From: CAZNPH01 sp964574985
GTDB lineage: Bacteria; Bacteroidota; Bacteroidia; Bacteroidales; SM23-62
Direction: 5' to 3'
Length of the DNA: 64,000 nucleotides
NCBI GenBank assembly: GCA_964574985.1
Contig: CAZNPH010000015.1
Span: forward strand, 42,686 to 106,685
In this document: piece after piece, positions 1-8,107 of the stretch
How positions within the stretch are numbered: the stretch's first letter is position 1
How the letters are laid out: each line of letters begins with the position of its first letter
Translations under genes and position numbers: made by a program
The notes under the pieces: model-generated
Databases searched by the model: none
The model's input: the letters and a program-made list of their open reading frames with translations, nothing else
What the model was told of the DNA's origin: nothing

Positions 1-159
1 ATTTTTTTGAATGAGGCCTATCCCTACAGTTGAAATAACACCTATTCCTCCCATATTGGCTACCGCCGAAGCAAGTCCGGATAAAGAAATACCAACACCC
101 ATTCCTCCCTGAATGATTGGAATGGGTATGTTGATATCTCCGATTTTGAATGATTTCAA
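1..159 (-). CDS. Nitronate monooxygenase-like flavoprotein, N-terminal part (cut by window edge)
   Basis: Reading the minus strand from a TTG at 159 gives MKSFKIGDINIPIPIIQGG, continuing into MGVGISLSGLASAVANMGGI and GVIS. This is the characteristic start of the nitronate monooxygenase / 2-nitropropane dioxygenase / FabK-like FMN TIM-barrel family, where the IIQGGMG segment forms the first flavin-binding strand. There is no ATG: a stop lies 24 bases upstream of the TTG in the same frame, so TTG is the most plausible start. The gene begins 10 bases after the cold-shock gene stop and is probably co-transcribed with it. Only about 53 codons are visible, so substrate and full length are unknown. 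Confidence 0.75.
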   Translation of the reverse strand, partial: MKSFKIGDINIPIPIIQGGMGVGISLSGLASAVANMGGIGVISTVGIGLIQKN

Positions 160-169
160 TACGGATGGA

Positions 170-370
170 TTATTCTACCGGTTTTACATTAACGGCAAAG
201 GTGCCTTTATCGCCCTCTTTGGTTTCAAATTCCACTTCCTGATCGGGTTGGAGTCCGTCATAAGTATTTAAACCGGTACGGTGAACAAAAACATCATCAC
301 CGTTTTCCTGTTCGATAAAACCAAAACCTTTGGCTTCATTGAACCATTTTACTTTTCCTTTTACCATCAT
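170..370 (-). CDS. Cold-shock domain protein (CspA family)
   Basis: This is a single OB-fold cold-shock domain of 66 residues, the normal family length. The RNP1-type motif KGFGFI and the RNP2-type motif DVFVHR are intact, preceded by the usual GKVKWFN start. Members bind single-stranded RNA/DNA and act as RNA chaperones at low temperature or in growth transitions. Two consecutive ATG codons (370 and 367) are possible starts. It lies 11 bases downstream of an RRM protein gene and 10 bases upstream of a nitronate monooxygenase, suggesting one transcript that groups two RNA-binding proteins. Confidence 0.95.
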   Translation of the reverse strand: MMVKGKVKWFNEAKGFGFIEQENGDDVFVHRTGLNTYDGLQPDQEVEFETKEGDKGTFAVNVKPVE

Positions 371-381
371 CAGTAATCCTC

Positions 382-642
382 CTATCTGTTATAGTTCTCT
401 TTTCTTGGCCTTGCCTCATTGACGACCAAATCTCTGTTTTCTAATGTGGTCCCATTCAGTTCTTCAATTGCCTTGTTTGCTTCATCCTGGTTTTCCATGG
501 TTACAAAACCAAAGCCTTTGCTTCTGCCACTGTATTTGTCAGTGATGATGTTGACAGAACTTATTGTTCCGTACTCTGCAAATAATTCTTCCAGGTCACT
601 CTCGGTTACCTTATAAGCAAGGTTTCCTACATAAATGTTCAT
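382..642 (-). CDS. Single-RRM RNA-binding protein
   Basis: The 86-residue protein is one RNA recognition motif. RNP2 appears as IYVGNL at residues 3-8 and RNP1 as KGFGFVTM near residue 42, followed by a short basic/polar tail (ARPRKENYNR). These small bacterial RRM proteins bind single-stranded RNA and are common next to cold-shock genes in Bacteroidota and Cyanobacteria. It is the first gene of the apparent rrm-csp-nitronate monooxygenase unit. The region upstream is long and AT-rich, which fits a long leader, but no structure could be demonstrated by eye. Confidence 0.93.
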   Translation of the reverse strand: MNIYVGNLAYKVTESDLEELFAEYGTISSVNIITDKYSGRSKGFGFVTMENQDEANKAIEELNGTTLENRDLVVNEARPRKENYNR

Positions 643-1004
643 AATTTCTAAGATTTAATTGTTTTGTTTTCCAGCAACCGGCTGATCATGCCTGTTTTTT
701 GGATATTTTCTTTATTTGACTCCAACTGAACAAACATGAACATCATAAAGGCCTGTTGCTAAAAGTTTTTAAAAATGGATTTAAAAAGGAGAGCAGTGAT
801 GAACCAATTATGAGAAATAAATCAGTAAATAAAGCGCAAGTTCTCAAATCTCAAATTTATGCAAGTTTACGTTTTTATTTTTAAAGTATTGCTATTTAAG
901 TGGTTTTTTTTCGGATTTGAATTAAAATATTTCAATAAGTTTGTAGTCATTGGCATTCAAAAGTTGATTCTCTGATTCCCGGCAGAACGATAATCAATCC
1001 GGAA
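643..1004. other. AT-rich intergenic region with a possible decayed gene end
   Basis: These 362 bases hold no complete gene. The left part is the probable leader and promoter of the minus-strand RRM gene. On the plus strand the reading frame of the downstream sulfatase stays open from 939, and residues through about codon 30 of that ORF (ending APVELIGFKR) look like the C-terminal strand of a glyoxalase/VOC domain. This is an impression only and may be the end of a lost gene. Confidence 0.4.
852..859 (-). promoter_or_regulatory. Candidate Bacteroidota -7 box for the rrm-csp transcript
   Basis: On the minus strand this is TAAATTTG, matching the phylum consensus TAnnTTTG. It would start transcription about 200 bases before the RRM gene, giving a long leader of the sort often seen for cold-inducible genes. 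No convincing -33 TTTG was seen at the right distance, so this is tentative. Confidence 0.3.
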
Positions 1005-2813
1005 GTGATCACACAACCGAATTCTCCGGCTGAGGAAATAAGGATTGCCATGATCATGCACAACGGGGCTCCGGTTGAATTGATCGGATTTAAACGCAAA
1101 AAACAGACAACGTCAGATATGAGAGCAGTCATTTATATTTCGGGAATTGCAGGCGGAATGCTTCTGATTATAAGGATCACAGGAATATTTCAGGAGTTTC
1201 CCCACAATGATTTGATTCTGGTTTTTGCCCTGATCCTGCTGGGATTGATTTTCCTGCCACTGGTGCTTATTGACCGGATTCATCAGAACAGGAAAGTAGA
1301 CCGGATCATCGAATTCCATAAGGGTAAAAAGGATAATGCACCGCTGATGTCAGAAAAGAAAACAGGCAGAAAAGGCTGGAGCATGAATGATTCACCGTTC
1401 AGGGAAAGAAAATCGGGATTGAGCTGGGGAAGAGGGAATATCAAAGCTGCTGATGAAGAAAGAAAAAGCCGGAGATCATTTCTGAAAAATCTTAGAACTA
1501 TCGGAATATTTGCTGCAACCTTGCCGGCAATGAAATGCCAGAGTCTGTGTGCAAATGAACCGTCAGGAAAACCTGACGAGCCCGAAAGCCCCAACATCAT
1601 TATCATTTTTACCGACGATCAGGGATATGCCGATCTGGGATGTTACGGATCCGAAACGAACAAAACTCCGCGTATGGACCAGCTGGCCAGGGAAGGGACA
1701 AGATTCACCGATTTTTATGCTCAGCCTGTGTCCGGGCCCTCCCGCTCGGCTCTCCTCACAGGCAGGTATCCGATACGCAGCAAGGGCTGGAGCATGCCGG
1801 CCAGTGAGATCACTTTTGCCGAGCTGATCCGGGAAGTGGGCTACCAGACAGCCTGCATCGGCAAGTGGGATGTTTCAAACCGCAAAGCCATCATTGAGCG
1901 CATGCCCAATGCCCAGGGATTCGATTACTATTTCGGGACCCTTGGCGCCAATGACAACGGTACGGTTGCATTCCATGAAAACAATGAGCCTGCAGGAGGA
2001 ACCGATGACATGGGCAGTCTTCTCCGGCTATATACGGACAAAGCCATTGATTACCTGAAAAACAGGCGTGACAGGGAAAAACCTTTCCTCCTGTACCTTG
2101 CACACACCATGATGCATACCATCATAGACGCCTCCCCGGCGTTCAGGGGCACGTCGGAAGGCGGATTATACGGCGACGTGGTGGAGGAATTCGATTATGA
2201 GACCGGCCGTTTGCTGGATACAGTGGATGAACTGGGCCTGCGGGAGAACACGCTGATCATTTACACCACAGATAACGGTCCATGGAACCAGCCTGTCTAC
2301 ACGGAGAATAAAAAGGGCCATCCGGAAGGTTCGATCTTCTGGGGAGATTCCGGTTCCCTGCGCAACGGCAAGGGTTCCTGTTATGAAGGCGGATCCAGGG
2401 TTCCTTGCATTGTCCGTTGGCCGGGAAAAGTTCCGGGGAACAGGGTGTCCGATGCCATTTTTGCCACTGCCGATTTTCTGCCCACATTTGCCACGTTGTC
2501 CGGATTCGATGTGCCGGATGACCGGGTCATCGACGGGGTGGACCAGACCGGTTTGCTTCTCGGCATGACCCGGGAAGGATCCCGCAGCACATATTTCTAT
2601 CAGGGAAATGGTGTACGGAAGGGTAAATGGAAATATCTCAGGGCAAAGCATGATGTAAGCGGTTTTGCCGTGGATAAAGAGCGTGAGGAGGTCGAGGAAC
2701 TTTACAATCTAAAAACCGATATCGGCGAAACCACCAACCTGGCCGGGCAATACCCCGAAAAAGTTGCGGAGCTTGAAAAGCTGATGCAGGCAATCGCAGA
2801 AGGAAAGAAATAA
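1005..2813 (+). CDS. Ser-type arylsulfatase with Tat signal and an extra N-terminal membrane region
   Basis: Residues about 195-600 form a sulfatase (alkaline-phosphatase fold): metal Asp pair in FTDDQGYADLGCYG, and the formylglycine motif SGPSR with Ser243, so an anaerobic maturase would be needed. Also present are the CIGKW lysine and the YTTDNGPW metal site. Just before it lies a twin-arginine signal, SRRSFLKNLRTIGIFAATLP (about 155-174). Unusually, some 150 residues precede that signal: two membrane segments (about 39-62 and 70-91) resembling small GldL-like Bacteroidota membrane proteins, and a basic tail. The frame opens with GTG at 1005; an internal ATG at 1383 would give a normal Tat sulfatase, and I consider it the likelier functional start. 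Substrate (a sulfated glycan) is inferred. Confidence 0.85.
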   Translation: MITQPNSPAEEIRIAMIMHNGAPVELIGFKRKKQTTSDMRAVIYISGIAGGMLLIIRITGIFQEFPHNDLILVFALILLGLIFLPLVLIDRIHQNRKVDRIIEFHKGKKDNAPLMSEKKTGRKGWSMNDSPFRERKSGLSWGRGNIKAADEERKSRRSFLKNLRTIGIFAATLPAMKCQSLCANEPSGKPDEPESPNIIIIFTDDQGYADLGCYGSETNKTPRMDQLAREGTRFTDFYAQPVSGPSRSALLTGRYPIRSKGWSMPASEITFAELIREVGYQTACIGKWDVSNRKAIIERMPNAQGFDYYFGTLGANDNGTVAFHENNEPAGGTDDMGSLLRLYTDKAIDYLKNRRDREKPFLLYLAHTMMHTIIDASPAFRGTSEGGLYGDVVEEFDYETGRLLDTVDELGLRENTLIIYTTDNGPWNQPVYTENKKGHPEGSIFWGDSGSLRNGKGSCYEGGSRVPCIVRWPGKVPGNRVSDAIFATADFLPTFATLSGFDVPDDRVIDGVDQTGLLLGMTREGSRSTYFYQGNGVRKGKWKYLRAKHDVSGFAVDKEREEVEELYNLKTDIGETTNLAGQYPEKVAELEKLMQAIAEGKK

Positions 2814-2819
2814 TATTCA

Positions 2820-3460
2820 ATTGTATTTATCGGGATTTCCGACCTGCCCCCGAGTCACGGCTTCGGCGGGATCACCGGCGGTGTATGCCCGGAGTGGCCC
2901 GCGGCGGCCAAGGCACACATGATTCCCTATACAGATACAATCATCCGGAAGACTACAGGCTATATACTGATCACAAGACCGAGGTGATTTATTACGGGGA
3001 GGAAACGGCGATCGGAACACTTCCCAGGGTTGATCTGATCAGGGAGCATTATGACCGGAATCCGGATGTTCCCCTGGGCTGGGAGGCGCCCATTATCTGA
3101 GACTGTATGATGCCTGTGCGGATTTGATTTCCCGGCCATACAGGAGATCATGTTCTGAGGATCGATTGCCGGAAAGCCGGTTTTGACACGGCCCTTGCGG
3201 TGAATCTGACAGGAGGTTTTCAATACGGACAATTGCTGGCGGAAAATATTTCCATCCCGGTCGACAGTCACGGTTATTATCATGTACGGGCCAGATTGTC
3301 GGAGGAGGGCAGAACCGTTGCCCGGGGGGCTGACGAGGCCCTGGTGGTGAATTTGCCTGCTGCGGATTCCCGGAACCGGATCCGATGCTGTTGCCCAAAG
3401 AGTTTTGCTGAACATGATGGATTGGATCCTTTCCCGGGATGCACAATAAATTCAGCTTAT
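2820..3460 (+). pseudogene. Fragments of a decayed gene, probably a carbohydrate-active enzyme
   Basis: No frame stays open across this stretch, yet several pieces look protein-like. These are a segment around 2990-3095 (TEVIYYGEETAIGTLPRVD), one around 3196-3357 ending in EALVVN that resembles a beta-sandwich with regular alternation, and one around 3370-3450 (LLNMMDWILSRDA) in a third frame. They read in the same direction as the upstream sulfatase. I read them as parts of one or two enzymes with indels, perhaps a GH2-like or galactosidase-like protein. The family is not secure; that it is broken is clear. Confidence 0.5.
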
Positions 3461-3713
3461 GAGAAACTGGAAACCATTTCTGCTTTCAATGATCTGGGGA
3501 CCTTTGCTGCTTGCCCGGATCCTCCTGGTTTTTGCCTTTGATTATTACAACCGGGCAGGGATTCATGCCATGATGTACGCGGGATGGGTTATCTGGCTCA
3601 TATCCATTGTTTTCTGCACCAGGCAGAAAGATTCCGGAGACAGAACCGAAGGTGCCCGGATTCTGGCCATCGTGGAAAAAGGAGCCAGTTCACCTGGATG
3701 CCTTCCCCTATGA
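3459..3713 (+). pseudogene. Truncated isoprenylcysteine/phospholipid methyltransferase-like membrane protein
   Basis: The fragment starts MRNWKPFLLSMIWGPLLLAR and has two hydrophobic helices, the second in MMYAGWVIWLISIVF. This is the usual N-terminal half of small ICMT/PEMT-like integral membrane methyltransferases. The following SAM-binding half, with its HPxY-type motif, is missing: after about residue 55 the sequence turns into unrelated, charged residues and soon merges with the next broken gene. It is therefore an N-terminal remnant of about one third of a normal gene. The assignment rests on helix pattern and wording of the conserved segments only. Confidence 0.5.
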
Positions 3714-4518
3714 AATGAGGTTCTCACCCGATAACAAATACCTATATAAACAACAACGGGAGCTTGCGGTATGCCGACACCGTTGAGGGCGGTAAAACCG
3801 TTTCCGTGGTAAACCTGCAGCGTATGGAAAAGGAAGAAGTTATTCCGGTGCTTCCATACCGGCGCCCTGACGGGATTGACGTGGATGCCGAAACAGGGTA
3901 TCTTGCGGTGGGTGTCGAAGAACCCGATCAGGTTCTGCTGATCGATCCTGACCTGAAGAGAAAAAGATCGTCAAGCATTTTGACAATCACGGCAAGGCGC
4001 CCCACATGGTGACCATTTCCAAAGGGGCAAAGTGGATTTATGCCAGCAATGTGGAGTCTGCCAACGTAGTTGGCATCAATACGGAAACCGGGGAATTGCT
4101 GGTTTTCGCGTCCTCAAAGTATGGGATCGGTTTTGCCGGTGCGAAAACTTATCAGATGATCATTCATCTTGATATTCCCTACAAGCCTTTTTCGCTGCAT
4201 ACTTAGGACGTTGAGAAATTTGCCTATTGTGCCGCCGAGGAACAGGATGTGGTGTATATCGTCAGTTTTGACGACAAAAAGATCAACCGCAAATTTAAAG
4301 TTGGGAAGGGCCTGTGGCCAAATCCGGTTCAGGAATTCCGGGTCGACCGCCCCGTTGCCGTTGATGAAAAATCAGGCACCGCTGAAATCCCGGCATTCGC
4401 CCGGCAGGTTCCGGACAATGAATTTCACAAAGGCTGCCAGATCAAGTCCGCCGACATCAAAGGGCACAAGAAACAGGATCTGGTCGCTGTTTCAGACTGC
4501 CTGCCGGAGATGGTGTAG
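3700..4518 (+). pseudogene. Frameshifted YncE-like beta-propeller protein
   Basis: Typical propeller blades are seen in successive frames: MRFSPDNKYLY (near 3715), then after a one-base shift near 3752 NNNGSLRYADTVEGGKTVSV and RPDGIDVDAETGYLAVGVEE. Another shift near 3960 is followed by APHMVTISKGAKWIYASNVE and NVVGINTETGELL, and then VVYIVSFDDKKINRKFKVG. The blade signature (h-h-D-x-x-T/G-x-x-h) fits the YVTN/YncE family of periplasmic or secreted propellers. The 3' part (ADIKGHKKQDLVAVSDCLPE) looks like an FG-GAP repeat. At least three frame changes make it non-functional unless they are sequencing errors. Confidence 0.65.
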
Positions 4519-4847
4519 TTCGAGAATTTCGGAAGGGATAATAATATCCTTGATGATTTTCATATTATGGCCAATTTATAATATTTGCTTATCTTCAATT
4601 GTTTTGTTTCGTGTCTCAGTTCAGGACAATCCCCGTAAGGTTTTTTCGGATCCTTTTCATGAACCCGTGAATGACAATGACAATCCGTTCAGCATGGACA
4701 ACTTCCTATACCCGGGATCCCATGGATTTGCAGATCGTAGAAGATGCAAGGCATCTGATCAACCAGGTGATCAACATCGAATTTATCCCTGTTTGTCACA
4801 AGACAAAATCATAAATAATCAAAACAATCAATTAAAAAAGAAAAACC
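4519..4847. other. Non-coding stretch between pseudogene and PPC-domain gene
   Basis: No convincing gene is seen. A short open stretch from an ATG near 4722 (MDLQIVEDARHLINQVINIE) ending at 4815 looks protein-like but is only about 30 codons, and may be the tail of another decayed gene. The last 40 bases are A-rich and form the leader of the next gene. Confidence 0.4.
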
Positions 4848-5351
4848 ATGAAAACTGCTGCCATGAAAACAACGTTAGCAACCTTGACCTTGGCCTGCTT
4901 TCTAATGTTCATGGGGACTTCCGTGTATGCACAAAAGGATCTTCCGGATGTGCATGTGGTTGCCTCTGAAATTAAGAAGATAAAGATCATCAGGCTTGCC
5001 CCGGGTACCGACATGCTGGAAGGGCTGAACCGGGCTGTAAAGGACAACAATATCAAAAATGCAGTCATTATGGCCGGGATCGGTTCGGTGACCGATTACC
5101 ATTACCACGTGGTAGGTGACAGGAACCTGCCGCCGGTCAATATTTTCACCAAAGCCCCGGTTGCCAAGGACCTGACCTCAACACAGGGATACATCCTTGA
5201 CGGACGGGTTCATGCGCATATTACCCTGTCAGATGAAAACAGCGTAATCGGAGGCCACCTGGAACCGGGAACAAAAGCTCTGACTTTTATCATCGTAACC
5301 GTCGGCCTGTTATCCGATGATCTGGACATTTCAAAATTTGACACATATTAA
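4848..5351 (+). CDS. Secreted PPC/DUF296-domain protein
   Basis: The 167-residue protein has an N-terminal signal peptide ending near VYAQ (residue 29) and then one PPC (PCC, DUF296) domain. Recognisable elements are the GIGSVTDYHYHVV strand, the ILDGRVHAHITLSDENSVIGG core with conserved histidines, and the hydrophobic end TFIIVTVG. PPC domains are trimeric beta-alpha folds found alone in bacteria or fused to AT-hooks in plants; the bacterial role is not settled. Export to the periplasm argues against a DNA-binding role here. Two ATGs (4848, 4863) fit; the first gives a more basic n-region. It is one of the few intact genes inside the decayed region. Confidence 0.85.
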   Translation: MKTAAMKTTLATLTLACFLMFMGTSVYAQKDLPDVHVVASEIKKIKIIRLAPGTDMLEGLNRAVKDNNIKNAVIMAGIGSVTDYHYHVVGDRNLPPVNIFTKAPVAKDLTSTQGYILDGRVHAHITLSDENSVIGGHLEPGTKALTFIIVTVGLLSDDLDISKFDTY

Positions 5352-5372
5352 TATTAATCGCAAACAAGCGGC

Positions 5373-5741
5373 ATGCTGATTGCGTTGGAATTATTAAAAT
5401 GCGATGTTAACTTGATAAGCATTGTATTGTATTTTCTTTCCTTTTCGATGCTGGTTTCCTGTGAGAAGAAAGATGAACCCCTGCCGGACATACCGGCTTT
5501 TTCGGAAACCATTGCTTCCAGTCCGTCATACGGGGATCAGCCGTATTACGGAATGAGCTCCACCTGGAACGGCAGGTATATAACCAAGGTGGTCCGGTAC
5601 GGAAATGATGTGGGGGCGGATGAACCGGGCATTATCCGCCTTTATAAAAAAAGCGGGGACCAGTCATGGGTGCAGGGAGAGGCAACAAGTTTTCCGGGAT
5701 ATTGCCGTATTGCCGGCCAAAATGTTCAGGAGGTCAGGTAA
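5373..5741 (+). CDS. Short lipoprotein, probably a C-terminally truncated gene
   Basis: The N-terminus has a hydrophobic segment followed by MLVSCEKKDEPLPDIP, a usable lipobox with Cys near residue 30, typical of Bacteroidota SPII lipoproteins with an acidic/proline-rich linker. The rest (SSTWNGRYITKVVRYGNDVG, then IIRLYKKSGDQSW) resembles a beta-propeller or sialidase-like first blade, but the ORF stops after 122 residues, much shorter than such enzymes. Being flanked by pseudogenes, it is likely a 5' remnant. No function can be assigned. Confidence 0.45.
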   Translation: MLIALELLKCDVNLISIVLYFLSFSMLVSCEKKDEPLPDIPAFSETIASSPSYGDQPYYGMSSTWNGRYITKVVRYGNDVGADEPGIIRLYKKSGDQSWVQGEATSFPGYCRIAGQNVQEVR

Positions 5742-5793
5742 AATTGAATGATTGAATGTATATTTACGGTATCATTAACCGAAAAAATAAAAA

Positions 5794-5976
5794 ATGGCAA
5801 GAGATGCTCAATGCAATGCATCTTCGGGTGCAGTATACGGACTCGGCCTCATCGGGGCCGCAATTTATTTTATCGGCCAGGCCACCAGTTTCTGGATGGG
5901 TGTGCTCGGTTTTCTGAAAGCCATCGTCTGGCCTGTCTTCCTTGTATTGCAGGCATTCAAGGAACTGGCAATGTAA
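5794..5976 (+). CDS. Conserved 60-residue membrane protein
   Basis: This small protein has a polar N-terminus (MARDAQCNASSGAVYGLG), one hydrophobic helix (LIGAAIYFIGQA) and a second (FLKAIVWPVFLVLQAF). From memory the pattern GAVYGLGLIGAAIYFI and TSFWMGVLGFLKAIVWP is that of a widespread, uncharacterised two-helix inner-membrane protein. It is intact and has an A-rich leader with an ATG at 5794. Neighbours are fragments on both sides, so context gives no clue. The small size and good conservation of the core suggest it is a real expressed gene. Confidence 0.75.
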   Translation: MARDAQCNASSGAVYGLGLIGAAIYFIGQATSFWMGVLGFLKAIVWPVFLVLQAFKELAM

Positions 5977-6013
5977 TTGAAAAAATATTCTTCGCGGACC
6001 TGTTCCGTCTGAA

Positions 6014-6941
6014 ATTATACTGCAGCTTACAACATTCCCTCCCGGAATGAGGGTTTTGAGATCGGCGTACTGGTGGCGGACAAACCGGAAGGCCCGTACC
6101 GGGATGCGCTGGGCAAGCCCCTGATGACCCGGGAAATACTGGAAAACAACGGAATAAGCCTGATCCGGAAAAATCATGGAAAACAAGCCGGCTGCCTCAG
6201 TCCGACCGTCATATATGACCATTCCGGAGTCCCTTATCTTCTGTTCGGCCAGTGGCGGGTTTTTGCGGTAAAGCTGAAACCTTCCATGACTGTGATTGAA
6301 GGGCCGGTCATCGAGATCGAAGTGCCCCTCAGGGCCGGAGAGGCATACGAATACATAGAAGGCCCCAGTATCCATAAAATGGAAGACCGGTATTATTTAT
6401 CCTACATGACTTATAAGGACTGGCAGGGCACAGACAACCCGAATTTCAGCGATGATGATCCTGAAGGCCCTTATATTCAATATTGCACGTCGGACAATAT
6501 GTTTGGCCCCTACAGGGATCCAAGGCACTGGATATATCCCTTTGAAGCAGATGCGGCCAATAACCAGCATGCCGTAGGCACCTATCAGGGGGAATGGTAT
6601 GTGGTTTATCATGTTCCCTATCAGCACAAACAACACCGGCAGGCAGCCGTTACACGGCTGAGAACTGATGATAACGGGGATCTGCTGCCCATATATCCTG
6701 CAAGGGATCCGGGGGTGATGCCGCAGGATTCGGTGAGATTGGTACTCGACGCGTATGCATACAAGCGTGAGGCGGAAGTGCCGAGGTGAGTTTTACCTAC
6801 TGGATCACTCATTACAAGGAACTGACCGGGAAAGTGCAGGGTGCCAGGGGTGTCCATGACCTGTACATTGTTGCCCGGGGAAATCACGGGGATGCCTGCG
6901 GGAGATTGTTCAACGTGAACTGGTTTACCTTTACAAAATAG
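6014..6941 (+). pseudogene. Remnant of a GH43 glycosidase with a C-terminal CBM6
   Basis: The frame from about 6014 to 6789 reads AAYNIPSRNEGFEIGVLVAD, then KPEGPYRDALGKPL, and later GPSIHKMEDRYYLSYM, CTSDNMFGPY and a substrate-side NNQHAVGTYQGEWYVVYH. This is a five-bladed GH43 propeller (arabinan/xylan-type) lacking its first blade, catalytic Asp and signal peptide. From 6786 to 6941 another frame gives VSFTYWITHYKELTGKVQGA and then GVHDLYIV and NVNWFTF, the end of a CBM6 domain. Thus the 5' end is deleted and the enzyme and binding module are separated by a deletion/frameshift. Arabinofuranosidase or xylosidase activity of the ancestor is inferred. Confidence 0.75.
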
Positions 6942-6997
6942 TCGGCTTACACATTAGAAAAGATTTCATATCTTCATAAGTCCAAAGCAACAGGTGT

Positions 6998-7312
6998 ATG
7001 AATGGTGAAGAAGATAAATTACGGGAAGCATTTTCTGCAGAACAAAGAAAACTGGCCAGGTATGCCAAGGCAATGGGGCACCCCGTTCGTATTTATATTC
7101 TCGAATTGCTTTCCAGACAAAGTTGCTGCTACAGCGGAGACCTGACCGAGATACTGCCCATTGCCAAATCGACATTATCCCAGCATTTGAAGGAATTAAA
7201 GAGTGCAGGATTGATCCAGGGGGAGATCGAAGCTCCCAGGATCAAATACTGTCTGAACAAGGAAAAGTGGGAAGAAGCAAAGATCTTATTGAATAAGGTT
7301 TTGGGAATGTAA
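6998..7312 (+). CDS. ArsR/SmtB-family transcriptional repressor
   Basis: The 104-residue protein is a winged-helix regulator. It has a first helix KLARYAKAMGHPVRIYILEL, a Cys-Cys pair in RQSCCYSGDL, a recognition region IAKSTLSQHLKELKSAGLI and a wing ending GEIEAPRIKYCLN. The CC pair plus Cys near residue 86 could form an arsenite or soft-metal site, although this subgroup differs from the classical ELCVCDL motif. Immediately downstream is the broken end of a permease of the ArsP type, so this was probably the regulator of a metal(loid) export operon. The regulator itself appears intact; its target may be gone. Confidence 0.88.
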   Translation: MNGEEDKLREAFSAEQRKLARYAKAMGHPVRIYILELLSRQSCCYSGDLTEILPIAKSTLSQHLKELKSAGLIQGEIEAPRIKYCLNKEKWEEAKILLNKVLGM

Positions 7313-7319
7313 TATTTTT

Positions 7320-7530
7320 TATAGTTTCATTCGTAATTTTGCGAAACAGATCCTGCCTTTATTGACCATAGGAATACTGGTTGCCGGATTTTTACTGGGA
7401 TCAAAGCATGATGGAACCCATATATCGGGGACGGGCAACGGGACCTCCCTGGCTTTGTTGCTTGCAGGTCCTTCATTGATACTTCCCGATATGCTGATCA
7501 TCCGTAAACGTAATGGATACAGAAAAAACG
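7320..7530 (+). pseudogene. C-terminal fragment of an ArsP/SO_0444-type permease
   Basis: The frame reads FIRNFAKQILPLLTIGIL, VAGFLLGSKHDGTHISGTGN, then SLALLLAGPSLILPDMLIIR, before losing similarity. This resembles the last membrane-embedded segments of large predicted permeases of the ArsP (DUF318) family that accompany ArsR regulators. No start codon, first half or end is present. It follows the ArsR gene by a few bases, consistent with deletion of most of a former arsR-permease operon. Confidence 0.5.
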
Positions 7531-7679
7531 GGGTTCGCCGGCCCGGCATGCGGACAGCACGCGGGTGGCTGGCAACAAATACGAATAAAACAAAAAATGA
7601 TTTATTTTCCGGAAGGATTGGATGATTTGATTCGCTTCGCTTCGCTTGTGGAAATCGAATATGAGAAACCATCAGATAA

Positions 7680-8093
7680 ACTCAGGCTTTTTATTTGCCG
7701 CCCTGGTTTCCTCTCCTACAAGGGCCAGTGTTCTGACCGGGAGGCATCCCTACCGGATGGGAATATACTTTGCCAATGTGGGTCATATGCCTGGCGAAGA
7801 GATGATCCTGGTCGGAATCCTCAGGGACCGGGGAAGGAAAGATCGCTGCCCGGAAAGGGCATCTGTACGAGGGAGGCATCCGTGTGCCGGGCATTCTGGA
7901 ATGGCCGGCAATGCTTGTTAAGCACCGGGTTACAAATTTCCCGTCGGATTCCGGTCACGGCTCGGTGGCGAAGAGTATTTCGCCTGGATGGAAAACGAAT
8001 ACAAGCTGATCAGTGAGAACAGCGGAGAGGACCCCTTCGAAATGCATGACCTTTCCGATTCGCTTCCCGGAAGAACCACCCGGATGATCCGGT
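7680..8093 (+). pseudogene. Collapsed sulfatase gene
   Basis: The formylglycine region is clear: ALVSSPTRASVLTGRHPYRM with Ser in the C/S-x-P-x-R motif, followed by ANVGHMPGEEMILVGILRDR. The frame then changes near 7840 to GHLYEGGIRVPGILEWPAM, a motif normally about 200 residues further on. A third piece near 8000-8060 reads WMENEYKLISENSGEDPFEM, the usual C-terminal end. So a gene of roughly 1.4 kb has shrunk to about 0.4 kb by internal deletions with frame changes. It is a second Ser-type sulfatase in the locus, now dead. Confidence 0.75.
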
Positions 8094-8107
8094 GACCGGC
8101 TATTCGA

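Noticed and set aside
939..1095. Possible glyoxalase/VOC C-terminal fragment in frame with the sulfatase
   Set aside because: The wording APVELIGFKR fits the last strand of such domains but the evidence is too short; kept only as a remark in the intergenic entry.
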